Source of the DNA: Bradyrhizobium sp. SSBR45G
GTDB taxonomy: Bacteria > Pseudomonadota > Alphaproteobacteria > Rhizobiales > Xanthobacteraceae
Assembly (NCBI RefSeq): GCF_030159255.1
Contig: NZ_BSCT01000017.1
Span: 1-64,000 of the forward strand
Direction: 5' to 3'
Length of the DNA: 64,000 nucleotides
In this document: positions 34,567 through 43,010 of the stretch, piece after piece
How positions within the stretch are numbered: the stretch's first letter is position 1
Layout of the letters: every line of letters starts with the position of its first letter
Translations under genes and position numbers: made by a program
The notes under the pieces: generated by a model
Databases searched by the model: none
What the model was told of the DNA's origin: nothing
What the model saw: the letters and a program-made list of their open reading frames with translations, nothing else

Positions 34567-35439
34567 ATGCGGCAGGAGCTGCCCATCGATCGTGATGGCG
34601 AGCGGTCGAGCGACGTCGTGACGGAGCGCATCGCGCGCGTCGGGAGCGGGCGGCTCGCAACCGGCATGATCGCCGTCGTCGACCACATCCATCAGCTCAT
34701 CCGCGAACTGCGCCCGACCAGGGCCGAGTGGCGCGAGGCGATGGCCTATCTGGCCGCCGTCGGTGACGCGACGACCGACAATCGGCAGGAATGGGTGTTG
34801 CTGGCCGATCTGATCGGCGCGACAGCGCTGGTCGAGGACATCAACAGCCGCCGTCCTCCGGGCGCGACGCCGAACGCGCCGCGCGGGCCGTTCTATCGTG
34901 CAGACGCGCCGCGCCGGGCCAATGGCGCGAACATCTGTCTCGATGGCATCGGCGAGCCGCTGGTGGTCCAAGGCAGGGTGGTCGATCTCGACGGCCATCC
35001 GATTGCCGGCGCCGTCGTCGAGACCTGGCAGGCCAACGGGCAAGGCTTCTTCGAGAACCAGCAGCCGGACGAGCAGCCCGACTGCAATCTCCGCGGCGTC
35101 TTTACGACCGATGCCAATGGCTCGTTCAACTATGTCACCGTCAAGCCGGCGAGCTACGCAGTTCCGACAGACGGCCCAGCGGGCGCGCTGCTCGGCAGGC
35201 TCGGCTGCCCGTTGCGCCGGCCGGCCAACATCCACTTCATCGTTTCGGCCGATGGATTCGAGCAGATCACGACGCAGCTGTTCGACCGGGCCGAGGCTGC
35301 GGCGACCGAAGACGCGCTGCATTGCGTGAAGCCGGGTCTGCTCGCCGATTTCCAGCGCACCAGACGCAAGGACGTGCCCTGGAGCCTCTCTTTCAGCTTC
35401 GTGATGGCGCGCGCGCCCAAGACGAGGAGTATGACATGA
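34567..35439 (+). CDS. Intradiol dioxygenase homologue lacking two iron ligands
   Basis: 290 residues from ATG 34567 (GGGAGGG upstream). The overall sequence follows hydroxyquinol 1,2-dioxygenases: an N-terminal helical dimer domain (residues 30-100), GPFYRADAPR, ANGQGFFENQQPDEQPDCNLRG, KPASYAVPTDGP and RRPANIHFIVSADGFEQITTQLF. Compared with catechol dioxygenase CatA (ligands Y164, Y200, H224, H226) and with the intact paralogue at 43011, the first ligand Tyr is Phe (F162) and the first His is Asn (N221), while Y197 and H223 remain. The paralogue keeps Tyr and His at the same residue numbers. It is therefore probably not a normal Fe(III) intradiol enzyme; it could be a pseudoenzyme or subunit partner, or use different chemistry. 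The stop overlaps the maleylacetate reductase start (ATGA). Confidence 0.88.
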   Translation: MRQELPIDRDGERSSDVVTERIARVGSGRLATGMIAVVDHIHQLIRELRPTRAEWREAMAYLAAVGDATTDNRQEWVLLADLIGATALVEDINSRRPPGATPNAPRGPFYRADAPRRANGANICLDGIGEPLVVQGRVVDLDGHPIAGAVVETWQANGQGFFENQQPDEQPDCNLRGVFTTDANGSFNYVTVKPASYAVPTDGPAGALLGRLGCPLRRPANIHFIVSADGFEQITTQLFDRAEAAATEDALHCVKPGLLADFQRTRRKDVPWSLSFSFVMARAPKTRSMT

Positions 35440-36506
35440 CCAGCACCCGCGCCTTCGTCTTTCCCGGCATCCGCTCGCGTGTCGTGTTCGGATCGGGCAC
35501 GCTGGCGCAACTCGCCCCTGAGATGGATCGGCTGGGCCGCAAGCGCGCGCTGCTGCTCGCGACGCCGCAGCAGCGCAAGGACGTCGACGCGCTGGCCGAT
35601 CGGCTCGGCAGCGCCACGGCCGGCGTTTTCGCCGGCGCGGTGATGCATACGCCGGTGGATGTCACGCGCGAGGCGATCGCCGCATTCGAGCAGAGCAGGG
35701 CCGACTGCGTCATCGCGCTCGGCGGCGGCTCGTCGATCGGCCTCGGCAAGGCGATTGCGTTGCGCACCGGCGCGGATCAGATCGCGGTTCCGACCACCTA
35801 TGCCGGGTCAGAGATGACCGACATCCTCGGCGAGACCAAAGACGGCGAGAAGACCACGCGGCGCGATCCGGCGATCCTGCCGGAGACCGTGATCTACGAC
35901 GTCGACCTGTCGCTGACGCTGCCGAAGGAGATGACGGTGTCGTCCGGCCTGAATGCGATCGCGCATGCGGCCGAGGCGCTCTATGCGGCCGATCGCAATC
36001 CGATCCTGTCGCTGATGGCCGCCGATGCGATCAGAGCGTTCGCCAGCGCGCTGCCGGCGGTCGTGGCAAACCCCTCGGACAAGCCCGCCCGTGCCGACGC
36101 GCTCTATGGCGCGTGGCTCTGCGGTGCCGTGCTCGGGGGCGCCTCGATGGCGCTGCATCACAAGCTCTGCCACACGCTCGGCGGCAGCTTCGATACGCCG
36201 CACGCGCAGACGCATGCGATCCTGCTGCCGCACACCGTCGGCTTCAACGCGGCCGCCGTCGGCGATCTGCTGAAGCCGATCTCCGACGCGCTCGGTGGTG
36301 CTGCGCCCGGCAAGGCGCTGCATCGCTTCGCGTCACAGCTCGGCGCGCCGACGAGGCTGCGCGATCTCGGACTGACCGAGCCGGATCTCGATCGCGCCGC
36401 TGCGATTGCGGTCCGCAGTCCCTACGCCAACCCGCGACCATTCGGCCAGGCAGAGATCCGCGCGCTGCTGCAGGACGCGTGGGCGGGGACAGAACCGCCG
36501 CTCTAG
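35436..36506 (+). CDS. Maleylacetate reductase
   Basis: 356 residues, the usual size. It reduces maleylacetate to 3-oxoadipate with NADH. The iron-type alcohol dehydrogenase fold is shown by VVFGSGTLAQLAPE, VIALGGGSSIGLGKAIAL (nucleotide binding), AVPTTYAGSEMTDILG, and the metal-site region VSSGLNAIAHAAEALY plus MALHHKLCHTLGGSFDTPHAQTHAILLPH with the conserved histidines. It follows the ligand-deficient dioxygenase with a 4-nt overlap. It is the enzyme after hydroxyquinol ring cleavage, so the catalytically competent dioxygenase of the island is probably the one at 43011. Confidence 0.93.
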   Translation: MTSTRAFVFPGIRSRVVFGSGTLAQLAPEMDRLGRKRALLLATPQQRKDVDALADRLGSATAGVFAGAVMHTPVDVTREAIAAFEQSRADCVIALGGGSSIGLGKAIALRTGADQIAVPTTYAGSEMTDILGETKDGEKTTRRDPAILPETVIYDVDLSLTLPKEMTVSSGLNAIAHAAEALYAADRNPILSLMAADAIRAFASALPAVVANPSDKPARADALYGAWLCGAVLGGASMALHHKLCHTLGGSFDTPHAQTHAILLPHTVGFNAAAVGDLLKPISDALGGAAPGKALHRFASQLGAPTRLRDLGLTEPDLDRAAAIAVRSPYANPRPFGQAEIRALLQDAWAGTEPPL

Positions 36507-36548
36507 AACCAGCGTTACTTGCAAATAATAAAACGGAGGAAACGAACC

Positions 36549-37829
36549 ATGATCACGCGACGAAGGCTCCTCGAGACGGCCGCCGTGGGCGGCCTGCTCT
36601 CCGCGACCGATACGCTCTTCAAGCCGGCGCTGGCGGCGGGCAAGGCGGCGAAGATCGGCTATGTCAGCCCGCAGAGCGGCCCGCTGGCGGCGTTCGCCGA
36701 GGCCGACAAGTTCATCATCGACGGCTTCCTCTCGGCAGCGAAAGCCGCCGGACTTCAGGTCCAGGTCGTCGTGAAGGACAGCCAGTCCAATCCGAACCGC
36801 GCCGCCGAGGTCGCCAAGGAGCTGATCGTCAGCGACAAGGTCAACCTGATGCTCGTCGCCTCGACGCCGGAGACGACCAATCCGGTGTCGACGACCTGCG
36901 AGTCCGAGGGCCTGCCGTGCATCTCAACGGTCGCGCCGTGGCAGCCCTGGTTCATCGGCCAGCAGGGCAATCCCGGCGATCCCGCGTCCTGGAAGCCGTT
37001 CAGCTCCAGCTATCATTTCTTCTGGGGCCTGGAGGATGTGATCGCCGTCTTCACCAACATGTGGGCGCAGCTCTCGACCAACAAGCAGGTCGGCGGTCTC
37101 TTCCCCAACGACGGCGACGGCAATGCCTGGGGCGACAGCAAGGTTGGCTTCCCGCCGGTGCTGACCGAGAAGGGCTACAAACTGATCGATCCCGGCCGCT
37201 ACCAGAATCTGTCGGACGACTTCTCCGCGCAGATCAATGCGTTCAAGTCCGGCAATGTCGAGATCGTCACCGGCGTGATGATCCCGCCGGATTTCACCAC
37301 CTTCTGGAATCAAGCGAAGCAGAAGGGCTTTGCGCCGAAGATCGCCTCGATCGGCAAGGCGTTGCTATTCCCGCAAGCGGTGGAAGCGTTGGGCAAGCAG
37401 GGTCACAATTTGTCCTCCGAAGTGTGGTGGACGCCGAGCCATCCGTTCAAGTCGTCGCTGACGGGCGCATCGGCCAAGGAGCTCGCCGACGGCTTCACGG
37501 CAGCGACGAAGCGGCCGTGGACGCAGCCGATCGGCTTCGTGCACGCGCTGTTCGAGATCGCGGCTGACGTACTCAAGCGCGTCGATGATCCGACCAATGC
37601 CGACAAGATGATTGCGGCGGTCGCAGCGACCAAGCTCGACACAATCGTCGGTCCGATCGCATGGAACGGCGCCAAGCTGCCGCCCTTCGCGGCGAAGAAC
37701 GTCTGCAAGACGCCGCTGGTCGGCGGGCAGTGGCGCCTCAGGGACGGCGGCGGCTACGACCTCGTCATCACCGACAACAAGACCGCGCTGAACATTCCTG
37801 CGGGCGGGAAGATGGAGCCGATCGCCTGA
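36549..37829 (+). CDS. ABC transporter substrate-binding protein, branched-chain/aromatic (LivK) type
   Basis: 426 residues from ATG 36549, with GGAGG upstream. The leader MITRRRLLETAAVGGLLSA has RRRLL, a twin-arginine-like motif. The mature protein, KIGYVSPQSGPLAAFAEADKF..., is of the Peripla_BP_6 type that binds amino acids or aromatic acids such as benzoates. Conserved features include TNPVSTTCESEGLPCIS and the hinge IVTGVMIPPDFTTFWNQAK. Together with the four downstream genes it forms a complete importer inside the hydroxyquinol island, so uptake of an aromatic compound is the best guess. Confidence 0.92.
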   Translation: MITRRRLLETAAVGGLLSATDTLFKPALAAGKAAKIGYVSPQSGPLAAFAEADKFIIDGFLSAAKAAGLQVQVVVKDSQSNPNRAAEVAKELIVSDKVNLMLVASTPETTNPVSTTCESEGLPCISTVAPWQPWFIGQQGNPGDPASWKPFSSSYHFFWGLEDVIAVFTNMWAQLSTNKQVGGLFPNDGDGNAWGDSKVGFPPVLTEKGYKLIDPGRYQNLSDDFSAQINAFKSGNVEIVTGVMIPPDFTTFWNQAKQKGFAPKIASIGKALLFPQAVEALGKQGHNLSSEVWWTPSHPFKSSLTGASAKELADGFTAATKRPWTQPIGFVHALFEIAADVLKRVDDPTNADKMIAAVAATKLDTIVGPIAWNGAKLPPFAAKNVCKTPLVGGQWRLRDGGGYDLVITDNKTALNIPAGGKMEPIA

Positions 37830-37852
37830 CGATCGAACGCGGAGCATCCGAC

Positions 37853-38572
37853 GTGCCCATCCTCGAGCTCGATCATGTCGCCAAGCGCTTCGGCGCGCTG
37901 AAGGTCACGGACGACGTGACCTTCAGCGTCGCGCCGGGCGAGGCGCTGGGCATCATCGGGCCGAACGGCGCCGGCAAGTCGACGCTGTTCAACCTGATCA
38001 CTGGCAATCTCCGCGTCGATGCCGGCCGCGTCTCCTTCGACGGGGCCGACGTCACGCGGATGCCGCCGATGGCGCGTTGTCACGCCGGCGTCGGACGCAC
38101 CTTCCAGATCCCGCAGCCGTTCGAGAAGCTGACCGTGTTCGAGAACCTCGTGGTGGCAGCAAGCATGGGATCGCGCAAGGCGGAGTCGGAGGTGACCGAC
38201 CCTTGCGCCGAGATCCTGGTCAAGACCGGACTGATCGATCGCGCCAATATGCTTGCCGGCGGATTAGGCCTCCTGCAGCGCAAGCGGCTGGAGCTTGCCC
38301 GCGCGCTCGCCACCGATCCGAAGCTGCTGCTGCTCGATGAGATCGCCGGTGGTCTGACCGAGGCCGAATGCCAGTCTCTCGTCGAGACGGTGCGCAGCAT
38401 CCACGACACCGGGGTCACCATCGTCTGGATCGAGCATGTGCTGCATGCGCTGAACGCCGTGGTGCAACGGCTGCTGGTGCTCAATTTCGGCAAGGTCATC
38501 GGCATCGGCAAGCCGGAGGAGATCATGGCCTCCAGCGCGGTGCGCGAAATCTATCTGGGGATCGAGGTCTGA
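37853..38572 (+). CDS. ABC transporter ATP-binding protein, LivG type
   Basis: 239 residues from GTG 37853, with GGAG 8 nt upstream. Walker A GPNGAGKST, Q-loop RTFQIPQPFEKLTVFENLVV and Walker B LLLLDEIAGGL are clear. The signature region reads LAGGLGLLQRKRLELARAL, with GLLQ where LivG proteins usually have SYG-x-Q, so the C-loop is atypical. The switch His lies in WIEHVLHAL. It overlaps the LivF-type gene by one base (TGATG). Confidence 0.92.
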   Translation: MPILELDHVAKRFGALKVTDDVTFSVAPGEALGIIGPNGAGKSTLFNLITGNLRVDAGRVSFDGADVTRMPPMARCHAGVGRTFQIPQPFEKLTVFENLVVAASMGSRKAESEVTDPCAEILVKTGLIDRANMLAGGLGLLQRKRLELARALATDPKLLLLDEIAGGLTEAECQSLVETVRSIHDTGVTIVWIEHVLHALNAVVQRLLVLNFGKVIGIGKPEEIMASSAVREIYLGIEV

Positions 38573-39279
38573 TGGCGCTGCTCGCAACCCATGGGCTGAC
38601 GGCCTTCTACCGCGACTTCCAGGCGCTGTTCGGCGTCGACCTGACGCTGGAAGCCGGTGAGACGATCGCCATCGTCGGCGCCAACGGGGCCGGCAAGTCG
38701 ACCCTGATGCGCTCGATCTCCGGCGTGCTGCGCAATGGCGCGGATCAGATCCTGTTCGAGGGCCGTCCGATCGGCGCGATGAGCGCGCCGGAGGTGATGG
38801 GGCTCGGCATCGCCATGGTGCCGGAAGGACGCAAGCTGTTTCCGTCGCTCTCGGTAGAGGAGAACCTGCTGATCGGCCGTTACGGCCGCGCCACCGATGG
38901 GCCGTGGTCGCTCGAGACGATCTACCAGCTGTTTCCCGTGCTGAAGGAACGGCGCAATACGCCGGGCACCGCGCTGTCCGGCGGCCAGCAGCAGATGGTG
39001 GCGATCGGGCGGGCGCTGATGTCGAATCCGCGCGTGCTGCTCTGCGACGAGCTCAGCCTCGGGCTGGCGCCGATCATCATCAAGGACATCTACGCGGCAT
39101 TTCCCGCGATCCGCAACAGCGGCGCATCGATCGCGATCGTCGAGCAGGATATCGGCCAGGCGATGAAGGTCGCCGACCGGCTGTATTGCATGATGGAGGG
39201 GCGGGTGACTCTGACCGGGCGCCCGGCGGAGCTGAGCCGCGACGCCATTCATGCCGCCTATTTCGGAGCGCATGCATGA
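38572..39279 (+). CDS. ABC transporter ATP-binding protein, LivF type
   Basis: 235 residues. Walker A GANGAGKST, Q-loop MVPEGRKLFPSLSVEENLLIG (LivF hallmark), signature LSGGQQQMVAIGRALM, Walker B VLLCDELSLGLAP and switch IVEQDIGQAM are all intact. It pairs with the LivG-type subunit as the ATPase heterodimer. It overlaps both neighbours (1 nt upstream; ATGA 4 nt downstream with the permease gene), indicating translational coupling. Confidence 0.93.
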   Translation: MALLATHGLTAFYRDFQALFGVDLTLEAGETIAIVGANGAGKSTLMRSISGVLRNGADQILFEGRPIGAMSAPEVMGLGIAMVPEGRKLFPSLSVEENLLIGRYGRATDGPWSLETIYQLFPVLKERRNTPGTALSGGQQQMVAIGRALMSNPRVLLCDELSLGLAPIIIKDIYAAFPAIRNSGASIAIVEQDIGQAMKVADRLYCMMEGRVTLTGRPAELSRDAIHAAYFGAHA

Positions 39280-40139
39280 ACTGGGCGGATACCATCCTGC
39301 AGGGCGCGCTGCTCGGCGGCCTCTACGCGCTGTTCGCCGCCGGCCTGTCGCTGGTGTTCGGCATCATGCGGCTGGTCAATCTGGCGCATGGCGACCTGAT
39401 CGTGCTCGCGGCCTATCTGATCCTCGTGCTGGTCAGCACGCTCGGCCTGCATCCGTTCCTTGCCGTGCTGATCGCGATGCCGGTGATGTTCGCCGCCGGC
39501 TGGCTGCTGCAGTCCTATGTCCTCAACCGCACCCTCGGTCCCGATATCCTGCCGCCGCTGCTGGTCACCTTCGGTCTCTCGGTCGTGCTTCAGAACGGGC
39601 TGCTGCAGGCCTCCTCGGCGGACAGCCGCCGCATTCCCTCCGGCGTTCTGGAGACTGCGTCGGTCGCCATCGGGCCGCTCACGATCGGTGTGATGCCGAT
39701 GCTGACATTCGCGTCCGCCGTCGCCGTGATCCTGATCCTGAACCGCGTGCTCTACGGCACCGAGCTCGGCCGCGCCTTCCGTGCCACGTCGGATGACGCC
39801 GTCACGGCCGGGCTGATGGGAATCAAGCCGCATCGCACCTTCGCGGTCGCGACCGGCATCGCCATGGCGATCGTCGCCATCGCCGCGGTGTTTCTCGGCA
39901 CCCGCGCCAATTTCGATCCGACGATCGGCCCGGCGCGCCTGATCTACGCGTTCGAGGCCGTCATCATGGGTGGTCTCGGCTCGCTGTGGGGCACCTTGGC
40001 GGGCGGCGTCGTCCTCGGCGTGGCGCAAACGATCGGCGGCGCGATCAATCCGGAATGGCAGATCCTCGCCGGACACGTCGCCTTCGTGCTGGTGCTGTTG
40101 GTCCGTCCGCGCGGCTTCTTCCCCCGCGCGGTCGATTAG
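39276..40139 (+). CDS. ABC transporter permease, LivH type
   Basis: 287 residues with about eight membrane segments. The N-terminus GALLGGLYALFAAGLSLVFGIMRLVNLAHGDL is the LivH signature, and GLMGIKPHRTFAVATGIAMAI is the coupling region. GGLGSLWGTLAGGVVLGVAQ near the C-terminus is also typical. It forms the channel with the LivM-type permease and starts inside the end of the LivF-type gene (4-nt overlap). Confidence 0.92.
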   Translation: MNWADTILQGALLGGLYALFAAGLSLVFGIMRLVNLAHGDLIVLAAYLILVLVSTLGLHPFLAVLIAMPVMFAAGWLLQSYVLNRTLGPDILPPLLVTFGLSVVLQNGLLQASSADSRRIPSGVLETASVAIGPLTIGVMPMLTFASAVAVILILNRVLYGTELGRAFRATSDDAVTAGLMGIKPHRTFAVATGIAMAIVAIAAVFLGTRANFDPTIGPARLIYAFEAVIMGGLGSLWGTLAGGVVLGVAQTIGGAINPEWQILAGHVAFVLVLLVRPRGFFPRAVD

Positions 40140-40149
40140 GAGCACGACG

Positions 40150-41211
40150 ATGCACGGACGGACCATCCCCTGGCGTGTCGAGACGAGGACCAAGGCCTCG
40201 ACCGTGTTCGCCGTCATCGCAGCGCTGATCGTGATCGCCGGACTGGTGGCGCCGATCTATTTGCCGCGCGCCACCTTGCAGGACCTGTTCTTCATCCTGA
40301 CCATGCTGGTGCTGGCGCAGAGCTGGAATCTGCTGGCCGGCTACGCGGGGCTGGTCTCGGTCGGTCAACAGGCCTTCGTCGGCCTCGGCGCCTACGCGAT
40401 GTTCGCCGGCGTCGTTCTGCTCAAGCTCGATCCGCTGCTTGCGATGTTGCTGGGCGGCGTGGCGGCGGCGCTGCTCGCCATCCCCGCGGGCTTCTTTGCC
40501 TTTCGCCTGCAGGGCGCCTATTTCGCGATCGGCACCTGGGTGGTCGCAGAGATCGTGCGGCTGGTCGTGGCGCAGTGGAAGACGCTCGGCGGCGGCACCG
40601 GCACCTCGCTGCCGGGCACGGCCACGCGGGCCATGTTCGGCACCGATCTCGTGCAGCGCCTGCTGGGAGTCCGGCCAGCGCAGGCGGTGGACGTGATCTG
40701 CTACTGGCTGGCGCTGCTGCTGGCGGTCGCGACGATCTTCACCGTGTATCGTCTATTGCGCTCGCGCCATGGCCTCGCGCTGGCCTCCGTCCGCGACAAT
40801 CAGGAGGCGGCGCGCGCCATCGGCGTCGATGCGCGACGGCTCAGGGCGATGGTCTATCTGACCAGCGCCTTCCTGACCGGACTGGTCGGCGCACTGATCT
40901 ATGTGCAGAAGGCCAGGATCTCGCCGGACGCGGCGTTCTCGGTGATCGACTGGACGGCCTATGTCATCTTCATCGTCGTCATCGGCGGCATCGGCACCAT
41001 CGAAGGCCCGATCGTCGGCGTGCTGATCTTCTTCGGCTTGCAGAAGCTGCTCGCCGATTTCGGCTCGATCTACCTGCTGGCGCTGGGGCTGATCGGCATC
41101 GTCATCATGCTGTTCGCGCCGCAAGGATTGTGGGGCCTGTTCGCAAGCCGGACCGGCATCCAACTGCTACCGGTTCGCCGCCTGCTGCGCGGCGGATCTC
41201 TCGAGACCTGA
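40150..41211 (+). CDS. ABC transporter permease, LivM type
   Basis: 353 residues with about nine membrane segments. SWNLLAGYAGLVSVGQQAFVGLGAYAM, RSRHGLALASVRDNQEAARAIGVDARRLRAMVYLTSAF (the EAA-like loop) and VVIGGIGTIEGPIVGVLIFFGLQKLL are canonical LivM segments. It begins 10 bp after the LivH-type stop. It is the last gene of the importer; the flavin hydroxylase follows 30 bp later on the same strand, so transporter and catabolic genes appear to form one operon. Confidence 0.92.
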   Translation: MHGRTIPWRVETRTKASTVFAVIAALIVIAGLVAPIYLPRATLQDLFFILTMLVLAQSWNLLAGYAGLVSVGQQAFVGLGAYAMFAGVVLLKLDPLLAMLLGGVAAALLAIPAGFFAFRLQGAYFAIGTWVVAEIVRLVVAQWKTLGGGTGTSLPGTATRAMFGTDLVQRLLGVRPAQAVDVICYWLALLLAVATIFTVYRLLRSRHGLALASVRDNQEAARAIGVDARRLRAMVYLTSAFLTGLVGALIYVQKARISPDAAFSVIDWTAYVIFIVVIGGIGTIEGPIVGVLIFFGLQKLLADFGSIYLLALGLIGIVIMLFAPQGLWGLFASRTGIQLLPVRRLLRGGSLET

Positions 41212-41241
41212 CCATCAACAACAGACGACAGGGAGGGCCCG

Positions 41242-42996
41242 ATGGCCGACATCACGACAGACGTTCTCATCATTGGCACCGGTCCGGCTGGCTCCGCCGC
41301 CGCGGCGCTGTTGTCCACCTACGGCGTCGAGAACATGGTGGTCAACCGCTACCGATGGCTGGCGAACACGCCGCGGGCCCACATCACCAATCAGCGCACC
41401 ATGGAAGTTCTGCGCGATCTCGGCCGCGACGTCGAGGACGAGGCCTACATGTTCGCCTCCGAGCAGGACATCATGGGCGAGAACGTGTTCTGCACCTCGC
41501 TGGCCGGCGAGGAGATCGGCCGGCTGAAGACCTGGGGCACCCATCCGCTGTCGCGCGCCGAGCATCAGCTGTCCTCGCCGACTGAGATGAACGACCTGCC
41601 GCAGACCTATATGGAGCCGCTGCTGTTCAAGACCGCGTGCTCGCGCGGAACGCAGGCGCGGATGTCGACGGTGTACGAAAGCCATGTGCAGGATGCCGAC
41701 GGCGTCACCACGACGCTGCTCGATCGCCTGACCGGCAAGACGCTCACGGTGCGCTCGAAATATCTGCTCGGTGCCGACGGCGGCAATTCGCTTGTGGCCC
41801 AGCACGCCGAGCTGCCGTTCGAGGGCAAGATGGGCGTCGGTGGGTCCATGAACATCCTGTTCAAGGCGGACCTGTCGCGCTATGTCGCGCATCGGCCATC
41901 GGTGCTGTATTGGGTGGTGCAGCCCGGCGCCGACGTCGGCGGCATCGGCATGGGGCTGGTGCGCATGGTCCGGCCCTGGAACGAGTGGCTGATCGTGTGG
42001 GGCTACGACATCAACCAGCCGGCGCCTGACGTCGACGAAGCCTTCGCGATCAAGGTGGCGCGCGACCTCGTCGGCGACCAGGAGCTTGAGATCGAGCTTC
42101 AATCCGTGTCGACCTGGACCGTCAACAACATGTACGCGACGCGCACCTCGAACGGCCGCGTGTTCTGCATGGGTGACGCCATCCATCGCCATCCGCCATC
42201 GAATGGACTAGGGTCGAACACCTCGATCCAGGACGCCTTCAATCTCGCCTGGAAGCTCGCTTATGTGATCAAGGATCGCGCCGGCCCGAAGCTGCTCGAC
42301 AGCTACACGGTCGAGCGCGCGCCGATCGCCAAACAGATCGTCACCCGCGCCAACAAGTCGATCGAGGAGTTCGGCCCGATCTTCCAGGCGCTCGGCCTGC
42401 TGGACTCGATTGATCCCGTCAAAATGCAGCAGAACATGGACGCGCGCTGCGACCGCACCGAGGATGCCGAGCGGCAGCGCGCCCGGATCCGCGAGACCAT
42501 CGCCAGCAAGGTCTACGAGTTCGATGCGCACGGCGTCGAGATGAATCACCGCTACGGCTCCGAGGCGATCGTGACCGACGGGCAGGCGGAGCCTGTGTTC
42601 ACCAAGGACCCGGAGCTGCACTTCCAGCAGACCACGTGGCCGGGCGCACGGCTGCCGCACGCTTGGCTGTTCGGCAAGGATGGCGAGAAGATATCGACGC
42701 TGGACCTCGCCGGTCATGGCAAGTTTACCGTGCTCACGGGCATTGGTGGCGAAGCCTGGGCCGCGGCCGCAAAAAAGCTTGGCAAGGACCTCGGCATCGA
42801 GATCGACGCGCATGTGATCGGACCGCGCCAGACCTGGCAGGACCTCAACGGCGATTGGGTGCGGCTGCGCGAAGTCAGGGACGGCGGTGTCGTGCTGACG
42901 CGTCCGGATCAGCATGTGTGCTGGCGGCGGGAGACCTTGGCCGAGGACCCGGCCGCGGAGTTGCGCCGCGTCTTCAAGCAGATACTTTCGAACTGA
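41242..42996 (+). CDS. FAD-dependent phenol hydroxylase, TfdB-like
   Basis: 584 residues, the length of single-component flavin phenol monooxygenases. FAD-binding GxGxxG is LIIGTGPAGSAAAALLS; the DG motif is LLGADGGNSLVA; the GD motif is VFCMGDAIHRHPPSNGLGSNTSIQDAFNLAWKL. A C-terminal thioredoxin-like domain follows (residues 430-584). The sequence resembles 2,4-dichlorophenol 6-monooxygenase (TfdB) and related phenol or resorcinol hydroxylases. It uses NAD(P)H and O2 to add an ortho hydroxyl, which here could convert a resorcinol/hydroquinone-type substrate to hydroxyquinol for the dioxygenase 15 bp downstream. The true substrate is not decidable from sequence. Confidence 0.9.
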   Translation: MADITTDVLIIGTGPAGSAAAALLSTYGVENMVVNRYRWLANTPRAHITNQRTMEVLRDLGRDVEDEAYMFASEQDIMGENVFCTSLAGEEIGRLKTWGTHPLSRAEHQLSSPTEMNDLPQTYMEPLLFKTACSRGTQARMSTVYESHVQDADGVTTTLLDRLTGKTLTVRSKYLLGADGGNSLVAQHAELPFEGKMGVGGSMNILFKADLSRYVAHRPSVLYWVVQPGADVGGIGMGLVRMVRPWNEWLIVWGYDINQPAPDVDEAFAIKVARDLVGDQELEIELQSVSTWTVNNMYATRTSNGRVFCMGDAIHRHPPSNGLGSNTSIQDAFNLAWKLAYVIKDRAGPKLLDSYTVERAPIAKQIVTRANKSIEEFGPIFQALGLLDSIDPVKMQQNMDARCDRTEDAERQRARIRETIASKVYEFDAHGVEMNHRYGSEAIVTDGQAEPVFTKDPELHFQQTTWPGARLPHAWLFGKDGEKISTLDLAGHGKFTVLTGIGGEAWAAAAKKLGKDLGIEIDAHVIGPRQTWQDLNGDWVRLREVRDGGVVLTRPDQHVCWRRETLAEDPAAELRRVFKQILSN

Positions 42997-43010
42997 GAGA
43001 GGAAGACCTC

